From the NCBI GenBank assembly GCA_013399115.1, contig VXAA01003982.1, positions 12,528 through 76,527 on the forward strand: DNA of 64,000 bases, in the 5' to 3' direction. Shown piece by piece: positions 9,501 through 20,307 of this stretch. Source of the stretch: Anseranas semipalmata. Lineage: Eukaryota; Chordata; Aves; Anseriformes; Anseranatidae. The stretch's first letter is position 1. Every line of letters starts with the position of its first letter. The translations under genes were made by a program, and so were the position numbers. The notes under the pieces are model-generated. The model worked only from the letters and a program-made list of their open reading frames with translations. It searched no databases and was not told the origin of the DNA.

Positions 9501-11986
9501 ATCTCTCTGTGAAGCCTTACTTCGTTTGCAGAGCTCGTATACATTTTTTCTGCTCAAGTCCCAAGAAGAGTTCTCTTTTTAATCAAGCTGATCTTCTGCC
9601 CTGCTTGCTTGACTTGCAATACAATGAAATTGCCTGCTCCTGTGCTTTTAAAAGGTGGTTCTTAAAAAGTGACCAGCTCTCATGGACAACTCAAACCCAC
9701 TAAAGCAGATTCCCAGGGGACACTGCTAACTAGCTCCCTGAGTAGTTTAAAGTCTGCTCTCTTAAAGTCCAGCATGGCAACTCTGCTGACCTTTTCTCTC
9801 GTTACATCAAAAATTTTGAACTTAACTATTTCTTGATCACTGTGGCCAAGACAGCCACCTACCATCACATCTCCCCCAAGGCCTATTCTCAAACAACAGG
9901 TCTAGGAGGGCATTGCTCCTAGTTGGCTTACTAAGTACTTGTGACAGGAAATTATCTTCAACATGCTTTAAGAATTTCCCAGACTTGTTTGTCACAACTG
10001 TATAATATTCCCAGTTTATGTCTGGGAAGTTGAAATCTCCCATAAGGATGAGGGCAACTGATCCCAAGATTTCCCCTAATTGCTTATAGAATAGCTCATC
10101 TGTGCTATCATCCTGGGTGGGTGATTGATAGCAGACACCCATGAAGACATCTGCTTTGCTATCCATCCACGTAAAACCTCACCCAGAGGCTCTCTACCAT
10201 GTCATCGCTAACTACAAGGGCCATACACTCTTATCTCTCCCTCGCATACAGTGCAACACCTCCACCTCGCCTGCCCTGCCTCCCCTCCTGAACAGCTGAT
10301 AGCCCTCCACCCCAGCACTCCAGTCACAGGACTGACCTCACCAACTCTCACTAATACCAATGATATCATAGCTCTGGGAAAGGACTAAAGCTTCCAGTTC
10401 ATCTCATTTGTTCCTCATACTGCATGCGTTGGGACACAAGCATTTCAGATGCACTCCTAAAAAGAAGACACAGTATCTGTTAATAGACCACTGATTGAAC
10501 CTTACAACCTTGCTTCTCTTCTTCACATTAGATCAGCAGTCTGAAAAGCTCTGGGAAGATCTGTAGACTGTATCTAAGCAGACTGTATAAGTTAATTAAG
10601 AAAAACAAGCTTATTGTCAGTAGGCTTGTATTTGATACTGGGGGGGGGAATCCATTTCTTCACTGGAAAATATTAGGATCTGCAAATCAAAAAAAAAAAA
10701 AAAGGTTGAAGACCTATGCCTTTAGACACATCAGGACTACAACCACACTATTACTGAAGGCATAGTTAGTAAAAATAAAAATAAAAATAAAAAATCATTG
10801 TGAAACTAAAATTATTTTTAAACATTTATCTTTGGATATGTAACTATACTCAGTTACAGCAGAACTATTGAGTAGGTGCATGACTTTTGGGTAAGATGCT
10901 AAGTTTTACTTTAAGTTTTACTTTAACAGTGTTCTTTGAATTTATCTCTGAAGTTGTTAAACCAAAAGACAGCTGAAGTGGAGACAAAATTAATTGCTAG
11001 TTATCAAAGTATTTAAGAAAGCACATAAATCTTACTAGATTTTATAGGACTAGATACTTTACTGCATAGAGATGCCTTTCTGAAAGTATATTTCACTTAC
11101 TCTTTACCAGGAAAGAAATGCATACATTAAAAAATATAAGGAAAATTTGCCTTAAATTTTGCTAGGAATTATCATCAGCATCAGGCAGAAAATAATTTCC
11201 AATAGCTTTGTTTATAATTCAGTGTGAAGACCAAAAGGAAAACAAGATATGATTCCCTGTGAGAACACATATTGCAAAAAAAGGTGATGAAGTCCAAGAC
11301 TGACCTGAGGAACCAATGTATGAAGTAAGAGAATAAGATATGTATATCTTACCGTTAAAATAAATGTAACTAATGAGGAGAATTTCAGTAAGTGGATCAA
11401 GGTTATTTATGAGGTCCTTGATTTTCCCATTGGTTCTTCCTGCTACATATTCATTGATCTTCATCTGGGCTTGATTAGCCCTCTTGAAGTTCATAGGATA
11501 AGCTTCTCCTTCATAGAAGTTTCTGAGATTGTTTAAAAATTTATCTTGTGGTTTCAACTGGTCAAGCACAAACAGGACATTTCCCATATTCAGCTGTAAC
11601 ACCTCATTCTTTCTGTTTACCATTTGCATGAGTTGACGATAACCTTCATGTATTTGATTTTCAGAAATCTCACGTGGGTTAAAACTAAGGACCCTAAGAA
11701 TCTGTGTCAGAGTGTCAGATCTGGCACCGAGAGTCAGCATTGCAAAGGCAGTAGAGATGCTCAAAGGAGAGAAGAAAATATTCCCACTGTTTTCACTAGA
11801 AGAAATCTCTTTGTAGAAACAGCATGCAAACTGACAAACACTGTTCCCTACAGTCTGTTGTGGCATATATCGGTTTTCTTGGCCTCTTTGATTTTGGTTT
11901 CTTACACCTTGGTGATAAGGTTCATAGAGATAACTGTTGGAATGAATCCCAACAATTAAAAGGCACAGGAAAAACAACAGCTTCAT
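384..11986 (-). CDS. alpha-1-antitrypsin-like clade A serpin, four coding exons, 413 aa
   Basis: Predicted secreted serine protease inhibitor. CDS is the join of 11353-11986, 5454-5724, 2219-2366 and 384-572 on the minus strand (634+271+148+189 = 1242 bp, stop TAA at 384-386). All splice sites are GT/AG and the phases agree; exons 3 and 4 have the 271 and 148 bp lengths usual for clade A. Residues 1-16 form a signal peptide, followed by a Q/N/R-rich N-terminus (about 26-45). The serpin fold is marked by FFSPLSIS (71-78), Trp214, LPKF (308-311), DLSGIT, His354 and a C-terminal LFMGKIVNP. The hinge (Glu362 to Thr371, with Gly364, Thr365 and four Ala) is the inhibitory consensus. P2-P1-P1' is Pro377-Met378-Ser379, as in human alpha-1-antitrypsin, so a neutrophil-elastase-like target is inferred. 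Positions align with human numbering at offset +20; the Glu342-Lys290 salt bridge is kept as Glu362-Lys310. Which SERPINA paralogue this is cannot be settled here. Confidence 0.95.
573..2218 (-). other. serpin intron 4
   Basis: This intron separates exons 4 and 5. Apart from the CR1 copy at 1363-1890 I see no recognisable element. Open frames here are short and lack coding character. Confidence 0.85.
1363..1890 (-). mobile_element. CR1 LINE, 5'-truncated, young copy
   Basis: The 3' end is marked by the reverse complement of the ATTCTATG-type repeat (1363-1380). The minus strand carries an open reading frame for the C-terminal part of the CR1 reverse transcriptase, with hallmarks [31 protein letters not shown] and [16 protein letters not shown]. 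The reading frame is not interrupted in this part, so the copy is fairly recent. Similarity fades at about 1890. Confidence 0.93.
2219..2366 (-). CDS. serpin exon 4
   Basis: 148 bp, the usual clade A length. The acceptor is TTCTGGCAG and the donor is CTCAG followed by GTAAGT (intron starts 2218). It encodes residues 302-351, including the LPKF strand with Lys310, which corresponds to human Lys290, the salt-bridge partner of the P17 glutamate. It also includes the DLSGIT motif. Confidence 0.95.
2367..5453 (-). other. serpin intron 3
   Basis: It contains the CR1 copy at 2506-3300. From 3300 to 5453 there is only AT-rich sequence with short homopolymers (for example the T run at 5090-5106). No further exon or repeat is recognised. 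Confidence 0.85.
2506..3300 (-). mobile_element. CR1 LINE, 5'-truncated
   Basis: It starts with the 3' repeat (TATAGAATCATAGAATGG) and the typical GGTTGGAAGGGACCTTAAAG block. The minus-strand frame at 2802-3146 encodes reverse transcriptase C-terminal sequence ([38 protein letters not shown]). Similarity ends near 3300, after a TTGCACTTGGCCTTATTGAA block. It is more decayed than the copy at 1363-1890. Confidence 0.92.
5454..5724 (-). CDS. serpin exon 3
   Basis: 271 bp, the usual clade A length. The acceptor is TTTCAAG, and the first two bases complete codon 212 (Ala). The exon encodes residues 213-301 and opens with EWEKPFDPQ, the conserved Trp-containing end of strand 3A. The donor reads AAAAG followed by GTAAAA, with the intron starting at 5453. 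A frame shift of either splice site would break the reading frame, so these boundaries are well supported. Confidence 0.95.
5725..11352 (-). other. serpin intron 2
   Basis: The largest intron (5.6 kb). It holds the long CR1 remnant at 8047-10440 plus short A/T simple repeats (6361-6450, 10771-10795). 5725-8046 and 10441-11352 show no recognisable element. AATCACAGAAATG at 6964-6976 recalls a CR1 3' end but cannot be extended. Confidence 0.85.
8047..10440 (-). mobile_element. CR1 LINE, nearly full ORF2 but internally deleted
   Basis: Minus-strand order from 10440 downward. First the endonuclease N-terminus: [12 protein letters not shown], then SESWWD with the catalytic Glu (about 10180-10440), then [13 protein letters not shown] at about 10000-10060. 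Next the linker (about 9680-9180), including [15 protein letters not shown]. Then the RT N-terminus with [15 protein letters not shown] and [17 protein letters not shown] (about 8640-8930). At about 8590 the sequence jumps to the RT C-terminal part ([17 protein letters not shown]) and the 3' UTR. The segment with the GVPQGS and FADD catalytic motifs is gone. Stops and frameshifts break the ORF, so the copy is dead. Confidence 0.9.
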
Positions 11987-11998
11987 GTTTCTATAAAT
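11353..11998 (-). CDS. serpin exon 2 (first coding exon)
   Basis: The acceptor is a pyrimidine-rich tract ending in ACAG (AG at 12000-11999). It is followed by 12 untranslated bases and then the start ATG at 11986-11984. The start context has A at -3 and the protein begins with an obvious signal peptide, which decides this ATG. The exon encodes residues 1-211 plus the first base of codon 212. The donor is GTAAGA, starting at 11352. It covers helices A to F and the start of strand 3A. Confidence 0.95.
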
Positions 11999-13967
11999 CT
12001 GTAAAAGAAGAAAAGAAAAATAACATTTGGCTTACAGATCTTTTTACTTCATGCTTTCCAATAAGTCATTCCCTTCACTGTAAAGAGTTGGCTTGGTACC
12101 AGTGTCTCCAATCCATTTGAATTCAGAGATATTAGCTTTCCATTTCAAGGAAGCAGACTTTGGAAAATTACTCAATCTACTGAAGTAGTTATGAAAGAAT
12201 AAAAATTAAAATCAAAGCAGAATGAATATGAAAAGCACCCTCATTAAGGTTAGGCTACAGTTCCTTTGAAACTGGTTTGTTTCCAGTGTTCTGTTTTTAA
12301 TGTGGTTTTAAGTGATAAAAAACCTGTAAGTCAAAAGTACAGGTCTATAGAACAGAGGGTAAGGGAACCAGTCAAGGCTAGTCAGTTAAATTTAGCAAGA
12401 TGAGGAGAGAAAAAAAAAAAATAAGAAAAAATAAGAAAAAGAAGCACAATATTCCTCCATTGTGACAATTAAAATATTAAAATATTACACACATTTTTAA
12501 ATGGGCTGTGGGTAAACATGTGGCAGGGACCAGAGAGAAAGTAAATGCACCAGTGAAGTGATGAACATTTACAGTGACTCCATAAAGTCTGAACAATCGA
12601 GCACTATTTAAAACAAACAAACAAACAAACAAACAAACAAAACTTCCATATAACTAACAGAGAGAGAAATCTGCTTTGAACAGTTATCAAGACTCTAGAA
12701 AGACAGTATTGTTTATTGAGAAAGGGAAAATAAGTTAAGTATGCAGAACAGCAAATGGAATCAAGGGTGCCTGCTGCATGCAAAGGTTCAGCTTAGTGAT
12801 GGAAAAAAAAATCACACACACACACAAAAAAAGGAAACAGCAGAACAATCATGCTTTTATCATCACAAATACAGTGAAAGGTGATGTTAGCCTAGAAGGC
12901 TGCAATGTTAAATATGAAGATGACTGAATTCTGGAGGAACAATACTAAAAGATAGCCCTAGAACAGGAAAGCCTTTCCCAAAGTAGCAGGTAAATCATCC
13001 ATTCACCTCTGTAGCAATACCTTTAACTCTAGAAATTAATATTAATGGTACCACACTTGGTTCAACAACTTTTGTCACCAGACAGAAGAAAATAAAGTTG
13101 TGGAACATATCTGGAAATCCAGAACATCTTCTTGTGGTATATTGTTTTACCTACAGAATCTTTAATAAAATAAAGTACTCCCTAGAGAAAAATATAAGGA
13201 TTTCCAAAGGGAAAACATAAGTTAGGTGTCTAATTTGCAATGAGAAATGGTATTTAAACTCTCATGCCTTGTAAAATCATGGTGCCTCGTTGAATCATTA
13301 TCAGCTTCCACCATGATCCTGCATTTGTGTTCTCCATTTTCCAATGTCTTGGTTCTCCACAATTCAGTGAACTCAGAATACTGATCTCCGCTTTAATATA
13401 TGTTATCTATATATTTCTTAATTCACACCCTTTGAATATCATGGTTATAACAATACCACTATTGCTAGGAAGGACATCTGTTCCAACCTGAACCCCATGC
13501 CAAACCACTTTCAGAAAGTTTGCGTTTATATCTAGAATACATTTAAAACTGTACTCTGATTTGTGTGTGACTTGCTTCACTGTCACTCTTACTCTAATTC
13601 TTTTAGCCTTTAACTCTATCCATATTACCTTTTTTTTTTTTCTGAACTCTCTAGAAGCTTTAGAGAGTAATACTTAAATCCCCACTTCTATGTCATTTCA
13701 TGCTTTACATGTGTTATTTATCACCCCTTTACTTCATTTAATTCTCTAAAACATTTCAACATGCAGTTTTCCAAAAGAGGATTATGCTATATGAATGTGT
13801 CCTTAGAGGACTTATCTTTTATATTTAAAAAATAAAGTAATAAAACAGTACAAAAAGCTTTAAATTGCAGTTTGAATAAGAAAATGTAATTTCTCAGTTG
13901 ATTATTTAGAAACTGTTGTAAGATTTGACAGTATTTCCATAGCAAAAAAAAAAAATGCATGACTTAC
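11999..13967 (-). other. probable serpin intron 1
   Basis: AT-rich, no transposon recognised. It contains a (CAAA)n tract at 12612-12642, A-rich runs (12410-12445), and a small perfect hairpin at 13646-13668. Its 5' boundary depends on the exon 1 prediction. Confidence 0.5.
12612..12642. repeat. (CAAA)n microsatellite
   Basis: About seven uninterrupted AAAC units inside probable intron 1. Confidence 0.9.
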
Positions 13968-14070
13968 GGTACAGTCAAAAGGGTCTCCTGTTGTGTTCGC
14001 CAGGTCTGCACAGGTCCTTGCTCGGTTGTTTATGCTGCTGAACACAAAGCAGGGTATCCTCTAGTAAAGG
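13968..14070 (-). other. probable untranslated exon 1 of the serpin
   Basis: A strong donor, ACC followed by GTAAGTC, lies at 13968/13967 on the minus strand, upstream of the coding exons and in the right order for the 5' UTR exon normal in SERPINA genes. It would be spliced over a 1969-base intron to the acceptor at 11999. The upstream end (about 14000-14070) is a guess, because no transcript evidence is available. Confidence 0.45.
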
Positions 14071-14079
14071 TTAAGATCA

Positions 14080-14290
14080 TCTAAGGGCTGTGACTCACAC
14101 ATTATAATTTTAGAGATTAGGCAGAGCAAACAACGTTGAAACTAGTTTTACTGGACACCTAACTTTGCTGAATATACGTCTCATGTGACATTTTATTATT
14201 CATGAATATCTGATCGCCCTGGTTAGATTCAAACCAATTTTCTTCAAACCGAACCTGCTGCTTGTTAATATCAAACACTCATACACATCT
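14080..14290 (-). promoter_or_regulatory. candidate serpin promoter region
   Basis: The region lies upstream of the probable exon 1. It contains a perfect AP-1 core (TGACTCA, 14091-14097), an AT-rich TATA-like stretch (14100-14111), an inverted CCAAT box (about 14233-14238), and GTTAATATCAAAC at 14264-14276. The last matches 10 of 13 positions of the hepatocyte factor HNF1 consensus that drives alpha-1-antitrypsin in liver. All are short motifs that could arise by chance. Confidence 0.3.
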
Positions 14291-14956
14291 CAAGTGCCAA
14301 AATCTATTTTTCTATATACAAGAGAGTCATCAGAAATAGTAATTACAGTGAAAGATCTTGAACATAACTTCCAGTGACTATAGCATTGCTGCCACTAAAG
14401 CGAGAGGACTAGGCTTGGTGCACTGGGACAATCCATTTTTTTCTGAACTAGCCTGTTTGTCACCTGCATATCCATATCTGGGCATGATTGTCTCCAGATG
14501 ATCTCAGTGATGGTTCTGATAGTTGCAGGGCTTAAAACACTGTTTTGCTACATTAGCAAATGCAGCCATAAACGTACCTGACTATCCATTCCCACATGGA
14601 GAAGCTGATGGTAGCACAAGCTGCTATAGCAGCTCTGAGGCCACTCACACAGCTGTGTGCCCAGGTGAAAAGGAATGCAGCCAGGATGCCATTGTACACG
14701 GGTGATCCCATTTACAAGTATGGCCTAGGGACAGGGGCTGGAAGCCTGGAAACGTGGGTGTTAAATAGAACAAGTCTTTAGACCAGCTTACTATCTTGTG
14801 ATCTGGCATGTGGGGAGCAGGCCCCTCTGATCATGTGCCAAGTTCAGCTGGGTCAGATCAGACAGCCTGGTATCCTGAGCTGAGTCCTACTCACCACAGC
14901 AAACTCCTGTGACTGCTGCAGCAAGCTGGTGGAAGCAGAGTGACAGCAGTGTTGAA
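14291..14956. other. intergenic, slightly GC-rich, unassigned
   Basis: Upstream flank of the serpin. 14500-14780 is less AT-rich than its surroundings and holds short overlapping open frames on the plus strand with no recognisable motif. No repeat identified. Confidence 0.5.
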
Positions 14957-15605
14957 GAAGGAACCTCTGGAGACGATGTAGTACAACCCATTGCTCAAAG
15001 CAGGGGGGGTTGCAGTTTGCAGGAGGGTATAGCAGTTTGCTTAGGACTATGTTCCGTAGGGTTTTGACTGCCTCCAATGATGGAGACTCCACAATCTCTC
15101 TGGAACAACCTATTTTGGTGTTTGACCATACTGACAATAAAACAGGTTTTCTCACATATTTAAATGGAATTATTTGTATCTTAATTTATGCTCATTGCCC
15201 CTTGCCCTGTCACTGGATGCCACTGAGAAGAGGTTGGCTCTTTCTTTACTCCTCCCATCACGAATCAGGTATTTATTAGGTGAGATCCCCCTAGGTCTTT
15301 TCTTCTGAGCTAAACAGTTCCAGCACTCTCAGCCTCCCTGTGTATGTCAGATCACCTTTCTTGCCCGTTACTGGAATCACTCCAGTATGCCCATGTCCTT
15401 CTTGTACTGGGGAGCCCAGCACCAGACACAGCACTCTGGATGTGTGCACCAGGGATGAATAGAGGGGAAGTATCACCCACCTTGACCGGCTGGTGCTGGT
15501 GATGATCGTCCTAATGAAGCCCAGGATGTTGCTAGCCTTCTTTGTGCCAACAGCTCAGTGCTAGCTTGTGGTGAGCTTGGTGTCCACCAGGACCCCCAGA
15601 CCCTC
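14957..15605 (-). mobile_element. CR1 LINE fragment, decayed
   Basis: It shows the block order of a CR1 3' end on the minus strand: GAAGGAACCTCTGGAGACGA, then CAACCCATTGCTCAAAGCAG, GGAGACTCCACAATCTCTCT, CATTGCCCCTTGCCCTGTCA, TACTGGGGAGCCCAGCACCA and TGGTGTCCACCAGGACCCCC. There are many substitutions and frame breaks, so it is older than the 1363 and 38387 copies. Confidence 0.88.
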
Positions 15606-15877
15606 AAACACAATATCTCATGTCTCCATTTCTAAAACTGGGATAACATTTTCTCTCATTTTCCCTTCAAAATGCAAGCATTTTAGGAAAAAGGGCGAAC
15701 CTTTACTATACACAAAATAGATGGAATGCTGATCTCAGTGGTGTTTCTAAGCACCATTAAAATGCTAACCACAACAATAACTCAGTAACATTTTCTGGGA
15801 GGCAAAGATGCAACCAGTGAAAGTTGTTGACGATTACCACCTACCAAGCGACTCAATAGATTGAAAAAAAAAAAAAA

Positions 15878-15897
15878 NNNNNNNNNNNNNNNNNNNN
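15878..15897. other. assembly gap, 20 N
   Basis: Twenty Ns flanked on both sides by poly-A (15864-15877 and 15898-15911). Most likely an unresolved homopolymer rather than missing unique sequence. Confidence 0.95.
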
Positions 15898-18800
15898 AAA
15901 AAAAAAAAAAACCAACCTCAAACAAGTTGCATATAAAGTAAAACCAAAGAAATAGAAGGCTTTGCAGTTTTATACTGGACTCTCAAATAATGTGTTCTTT
16001 AGGCATACCACTCATCTGAAAGAGTACTTAAGATATTATTTTCACTGTTTCTTGAATAAGAGTAAGGAATCTCATCTAGAACTAACTTTTAATAATGGGC
16101 TGCAGCTTTCATAGTGTTTGAAAACTGATTTCTGATGAAGAAAGGAAGGAAGCCCAATTAAATACAGACGCCATGCTAATGACAAGGTGACAGATGAATG
16201 ACTAAGCTAGATTTGAACACACCTAGACCACACCTCAGGACACTTGCAGGAGAAAGCTTGCTAGTGAACATGGAAAAGCCTGCCCTACAATCGAAAATAA
16301 AGCAGAGAAAACTGATACAGGATCAACATATATGAAAAATGTGAATCTCTTGACATTAGTATTAAAGAAAGTCCAAACTTGTTTTTCATGTCTTTCTAGT
16401 GTCAAGCCATCAGAGGACTTCATATAAAGGAAGAGGTAACAGTTTCTGACCCAGCTGTATAATTTCTGTATTTGATGAAAAAACTACAACTATAAACAAT
16501 TATTTACATCTTCATTATAAACGGAACACTGATTTACAAAGAATTCAGCCATTTTGTTCAATTTTAAAGACAGGGATATTCCAGAGTAATGTTGAATGTG
16601 TTGTAGATGTGATATTGATAGTGAAAGAGGAAATTCCTTTATCTACATTTGGAACTTTTTGAAAAGCTCCCACAGCTCCTGACATAGCTAGCACTGAATT
16701 GTTCACTTGTGATTAAGCCCCTGCTGGCAAAAATTTAGTGTAAATACATCTGTTTTAAACAAAGATATTGAAATCAAGAGGTTTATTTATGCAAAGTTCC
16801 TCTCTGTTATACCCAGCAACCACTGGTAGCATGAGCAGGGAATTCTACTTCATAAACAAGGCCCCAAAGCCTCTCCTTAGCCTGTGCTAAACCACAGATA
16901 CCAGGTGTGTATATACTTTCAAAGGGATGAAGGAATCTCTTAATTTGTTGTCCCATTGAAACTAAAGCACTTCCTCATAACCGTAATTAAAAAGGGAGGC
17001 AACAGAGACTGGAAAACAGATTTATATTAAGTTGTACTTTTCTGGAGCTGTCAGTACTTTCTCCCGAAAATTTAACAGGGGAGAGTATACAGCCTGTGTA
17101 ATCCATAAGGTTACACCTAATTTAAGACATCTGGTTCCCTGCATAACCAAAATACTGCCCTTTAAAAGTGGCTCAGATCTTGTAGGATTTCTCAAAAATC
17201 ATTGTTCAGTAGGTAAAGCTCTGTTAGAGATGACCTACAGAGACAGAAATATCTCCAAGACATCTCTGTTTAGTTATGGGATTTTCAATAATCCTTTTAG
17301 TCCCAGGATTTCCTACCAATAAATCCATTACACTACTCAACAAACAGGATGAGGAATTCACCAAGCTATCAATGACTGGAATAGCTTGGAGTGGGCTGGC
17401 ATCTCCAGAAAGCATACAGCTATACTGTTGCTGGTCCCAAAACCATCTGAAGTGTTTGCCCACTTGGAAGAAAACATTTAATCATAAATATCTTGAAATG
17501 TCAGAAAGCCATGGCAGATCTCTATCACAACCCTGACAGCATCATTTGGGCTAGAGTCTCACCAGCATGCAGTGTTTAAGTCCAATAGAATGGATTTGCA
17601 TAAACTAGGCTCCCTTTAAAAAATGAAAGGGAAACAAAATACAATGGACAAAACAAACAAATAAGCAAAACAAACAAACAACAACAACAAAAAACAATGG
17701 CTAAATTGTTCTCTTCTTTCAACATCTCAATTATATTTCCAAAGATCTTGCTCAGTCTTTCCCTCTCTCTCATCATCCAATGGAACAGACAGCAACCCAC
17801 ACATCTTATGTCCGCAGGATCCTGGTCAATGACTCAGCTTTCAATCTCCTTCCTCTCCAGAACCCCCCAGATTCAAACTCACATTCTGTCTTCATTCACT
17901 CTTCAAGGGCCTATGCTAATCACAAAGTAGACACACTTTATTCTTCAACATTTCCTAAATACACTTATTTCCTAACCTATCACTGGAAATGCATGGATGT
18001 ATGTAAAGGTATGTAAGTCTCTTATAACACAAGCTTTTCTTGAATTAGGTTGCTACCTTCAAACCTAGCAGTGTTTCTTCAGAAATCAGAACACCTTTCA
18101 GGAAAAGTACAGAAGAGGCTGTGGTTTGGTAGCTCTTCTCCCTCCTTCCCAGATCCCCACCTCTATCTTTCTCTGGAGAGGAAGGAGGGAAGAATCTTAC
18201 CCAGCTTCTCCTGACATCCCTTCTTCTACTGAAGATTCAAATGCTCTGACTCAACAGAGCCATACCATATTCCTGAGCACTCTCTACTCTTTTAGCTGTT
18301 CTTGCTTTCCTAGCCAGAAGTAAGGGCTCCAGGAAAGAAAGCAGGAAGAGTAAGGAAGAAATGTTAGATAGGGCAGGCATCCTCAGTGCACCTCTCCTGT
18401 TGAGTCAGAGGTGAAATCTCACTCTCTCACACAGCCATCCCCTGAAATTCAGTGTCCTTCTATCCCACTTTTCTTGCACCCCTTCAAATTCCTCACCCCA
18501 TCCCGCAAGCCCTCCAAGCAACAACAGCATTCCAATCACCACCTCCTCAAACGACTCACTGCCAAGTCCCCTTCAGCTCCACTAACACCTCTTGCCCTCA
18601 CCTCCAGCATCTCCTTTAGCATCAAGGAGGCTACATGAGAGGAAAAGAGGAGACAAAGAAGGACAAGAGGAGGACAAGAAGTAGGTAGCAGTTTGCCTCA
18701 AGAAAGCTCAAGAACCATCACTCTGAAGAACTCTGTTTACTGCTCATGGTTTCTCTTCAAAGCCAGGGAAATGTTTCGTATACTAAATTTGTTCCCATCC

Positions 18801-20307
18801 ACCTCAGCAGGTGCTTTAGCTATATATGACTTTCCTGCTACCAAAGAAAACTCCTTTTCTTTTTCTATTTGCATGAAGTGTCTCACACTTCATAACTTTT
18901 GCAATTTTAATGGCTTGTCCTCACAAATTTTCTTTGATCCTTTTTTTTTGTGTGTGTGTGTGTGGAATTTTACATTTTTTAGGTTTCTGTCTGCTAAGAA
19001 AATTTGCATAATACAATTTTCCTCTTATCTCCAGCTGTCTCATTATCCCAAAACACTAATACCTTGGATAGCAGGCATCAAGGTTGGTGACTTTCTGTGG
19101 TCAGTCTTTATCAACAGCTCTTGAAATTTTAATTAAATAAGGAGGCAAAAACACTACAGAGAAGAAAATCCCTCTATATTAAAATGATATTCACAGCTCA
19201 GCACAAAGAGAAAATTCTCAATTTTAAAGTAATAAACCATAAACATAGACAACTGTCCCAAGAATATCTTCATTCCCTTTTTTCACTTCCTCCTTCCTGG
19301 TTTGACCTCCCTTCTGGAAGGCATTATGTCTCAAAATACACAAAACTAAAGAATTTCATGTCCTGCACAGGTAGTCATATTAATGGCAATCCAAGCTGTA
19401 GTACTCTTCCATAACATTAGAAATATGCATTTGAAGAAAAAAAAAAGAGTGTTTACTCTGGCAGCAGACACTAGCACATTTTTCATCAATAAATCTCAAA
19501 GCGCTTCATATTGTCAAAGGTACGTCAACAGCTGTTTTGTAGAGAACATGTAGAAAGCAGCTTGTTTGTTGTCAGTACAAACAACAGAAACCAGGGAAGA
19601 GGATGACAGTTGTCAGAAGAGATCCTTTTTTGGGGGGAGGGAGTGAGGGAGGTGACAAGATCAAGTTCAGATTCATTTGGTTAAATGCTGGCTATCTAAA
19701 TATTGCTGAGTACCAGTTACCTAAATATTCTGGCAGCAAGCGTGTAACAATTAAGCTACTTCTTACGAGGGCTGAGAGGAAAACAAATGAGATTAACATG
19801 AACTGCAGCATAATACTTTCTCAAGCTTCTCCATCTAGGCATGCAGTAAGACCTCAGAGGTTACAAACTGAGGAGGGCAACTGAGGAGCTGAGTCTCAGA
19901 AAGCAAATACCACCATACTCCATGTATGACTGAAACATGGAAAGAAGACTTTTCACTGTGGGATCAAAGGGAAAACAAAGCTAAAAAAAAAGAGCTGTGA
20001 GAAAGTAGGGCTGAAAAGCAAACTTTTCCATTTTGGGAGCCAGTCCTAGAGACTGCTATGATGTGCAACAGATTACTTGATGGCACCAGAACTGAAAACA
20101 AAACAACTAAGGCAGTGACACAATGCTGAAACGGTGCAGACCTCTAGAAGTTGGGCTAATTATGCTGCTGTTGTGCTACTGTTCAAATGTGACAATTCAG
20201 CTCTGCACAACATATTGGTGTGCCACACACTCATGCCAGCTTATTCAGAACACAGTTAGATGTCTAACATGACTTAATATTGCACAAACTGAACACAAAC
20301 ACCAACT

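Noticed and set aside
11624..12120. Plus-strand frames opposite exon 2
   Set aside because: Shadows of the serpin first coding exon.
14500..14780. GC-richer patch with short plus frames upstream of the serpin
   Set aside because: Two overlapping registers are open and neither shows motifs. I saw no CR1 or LTR structure.
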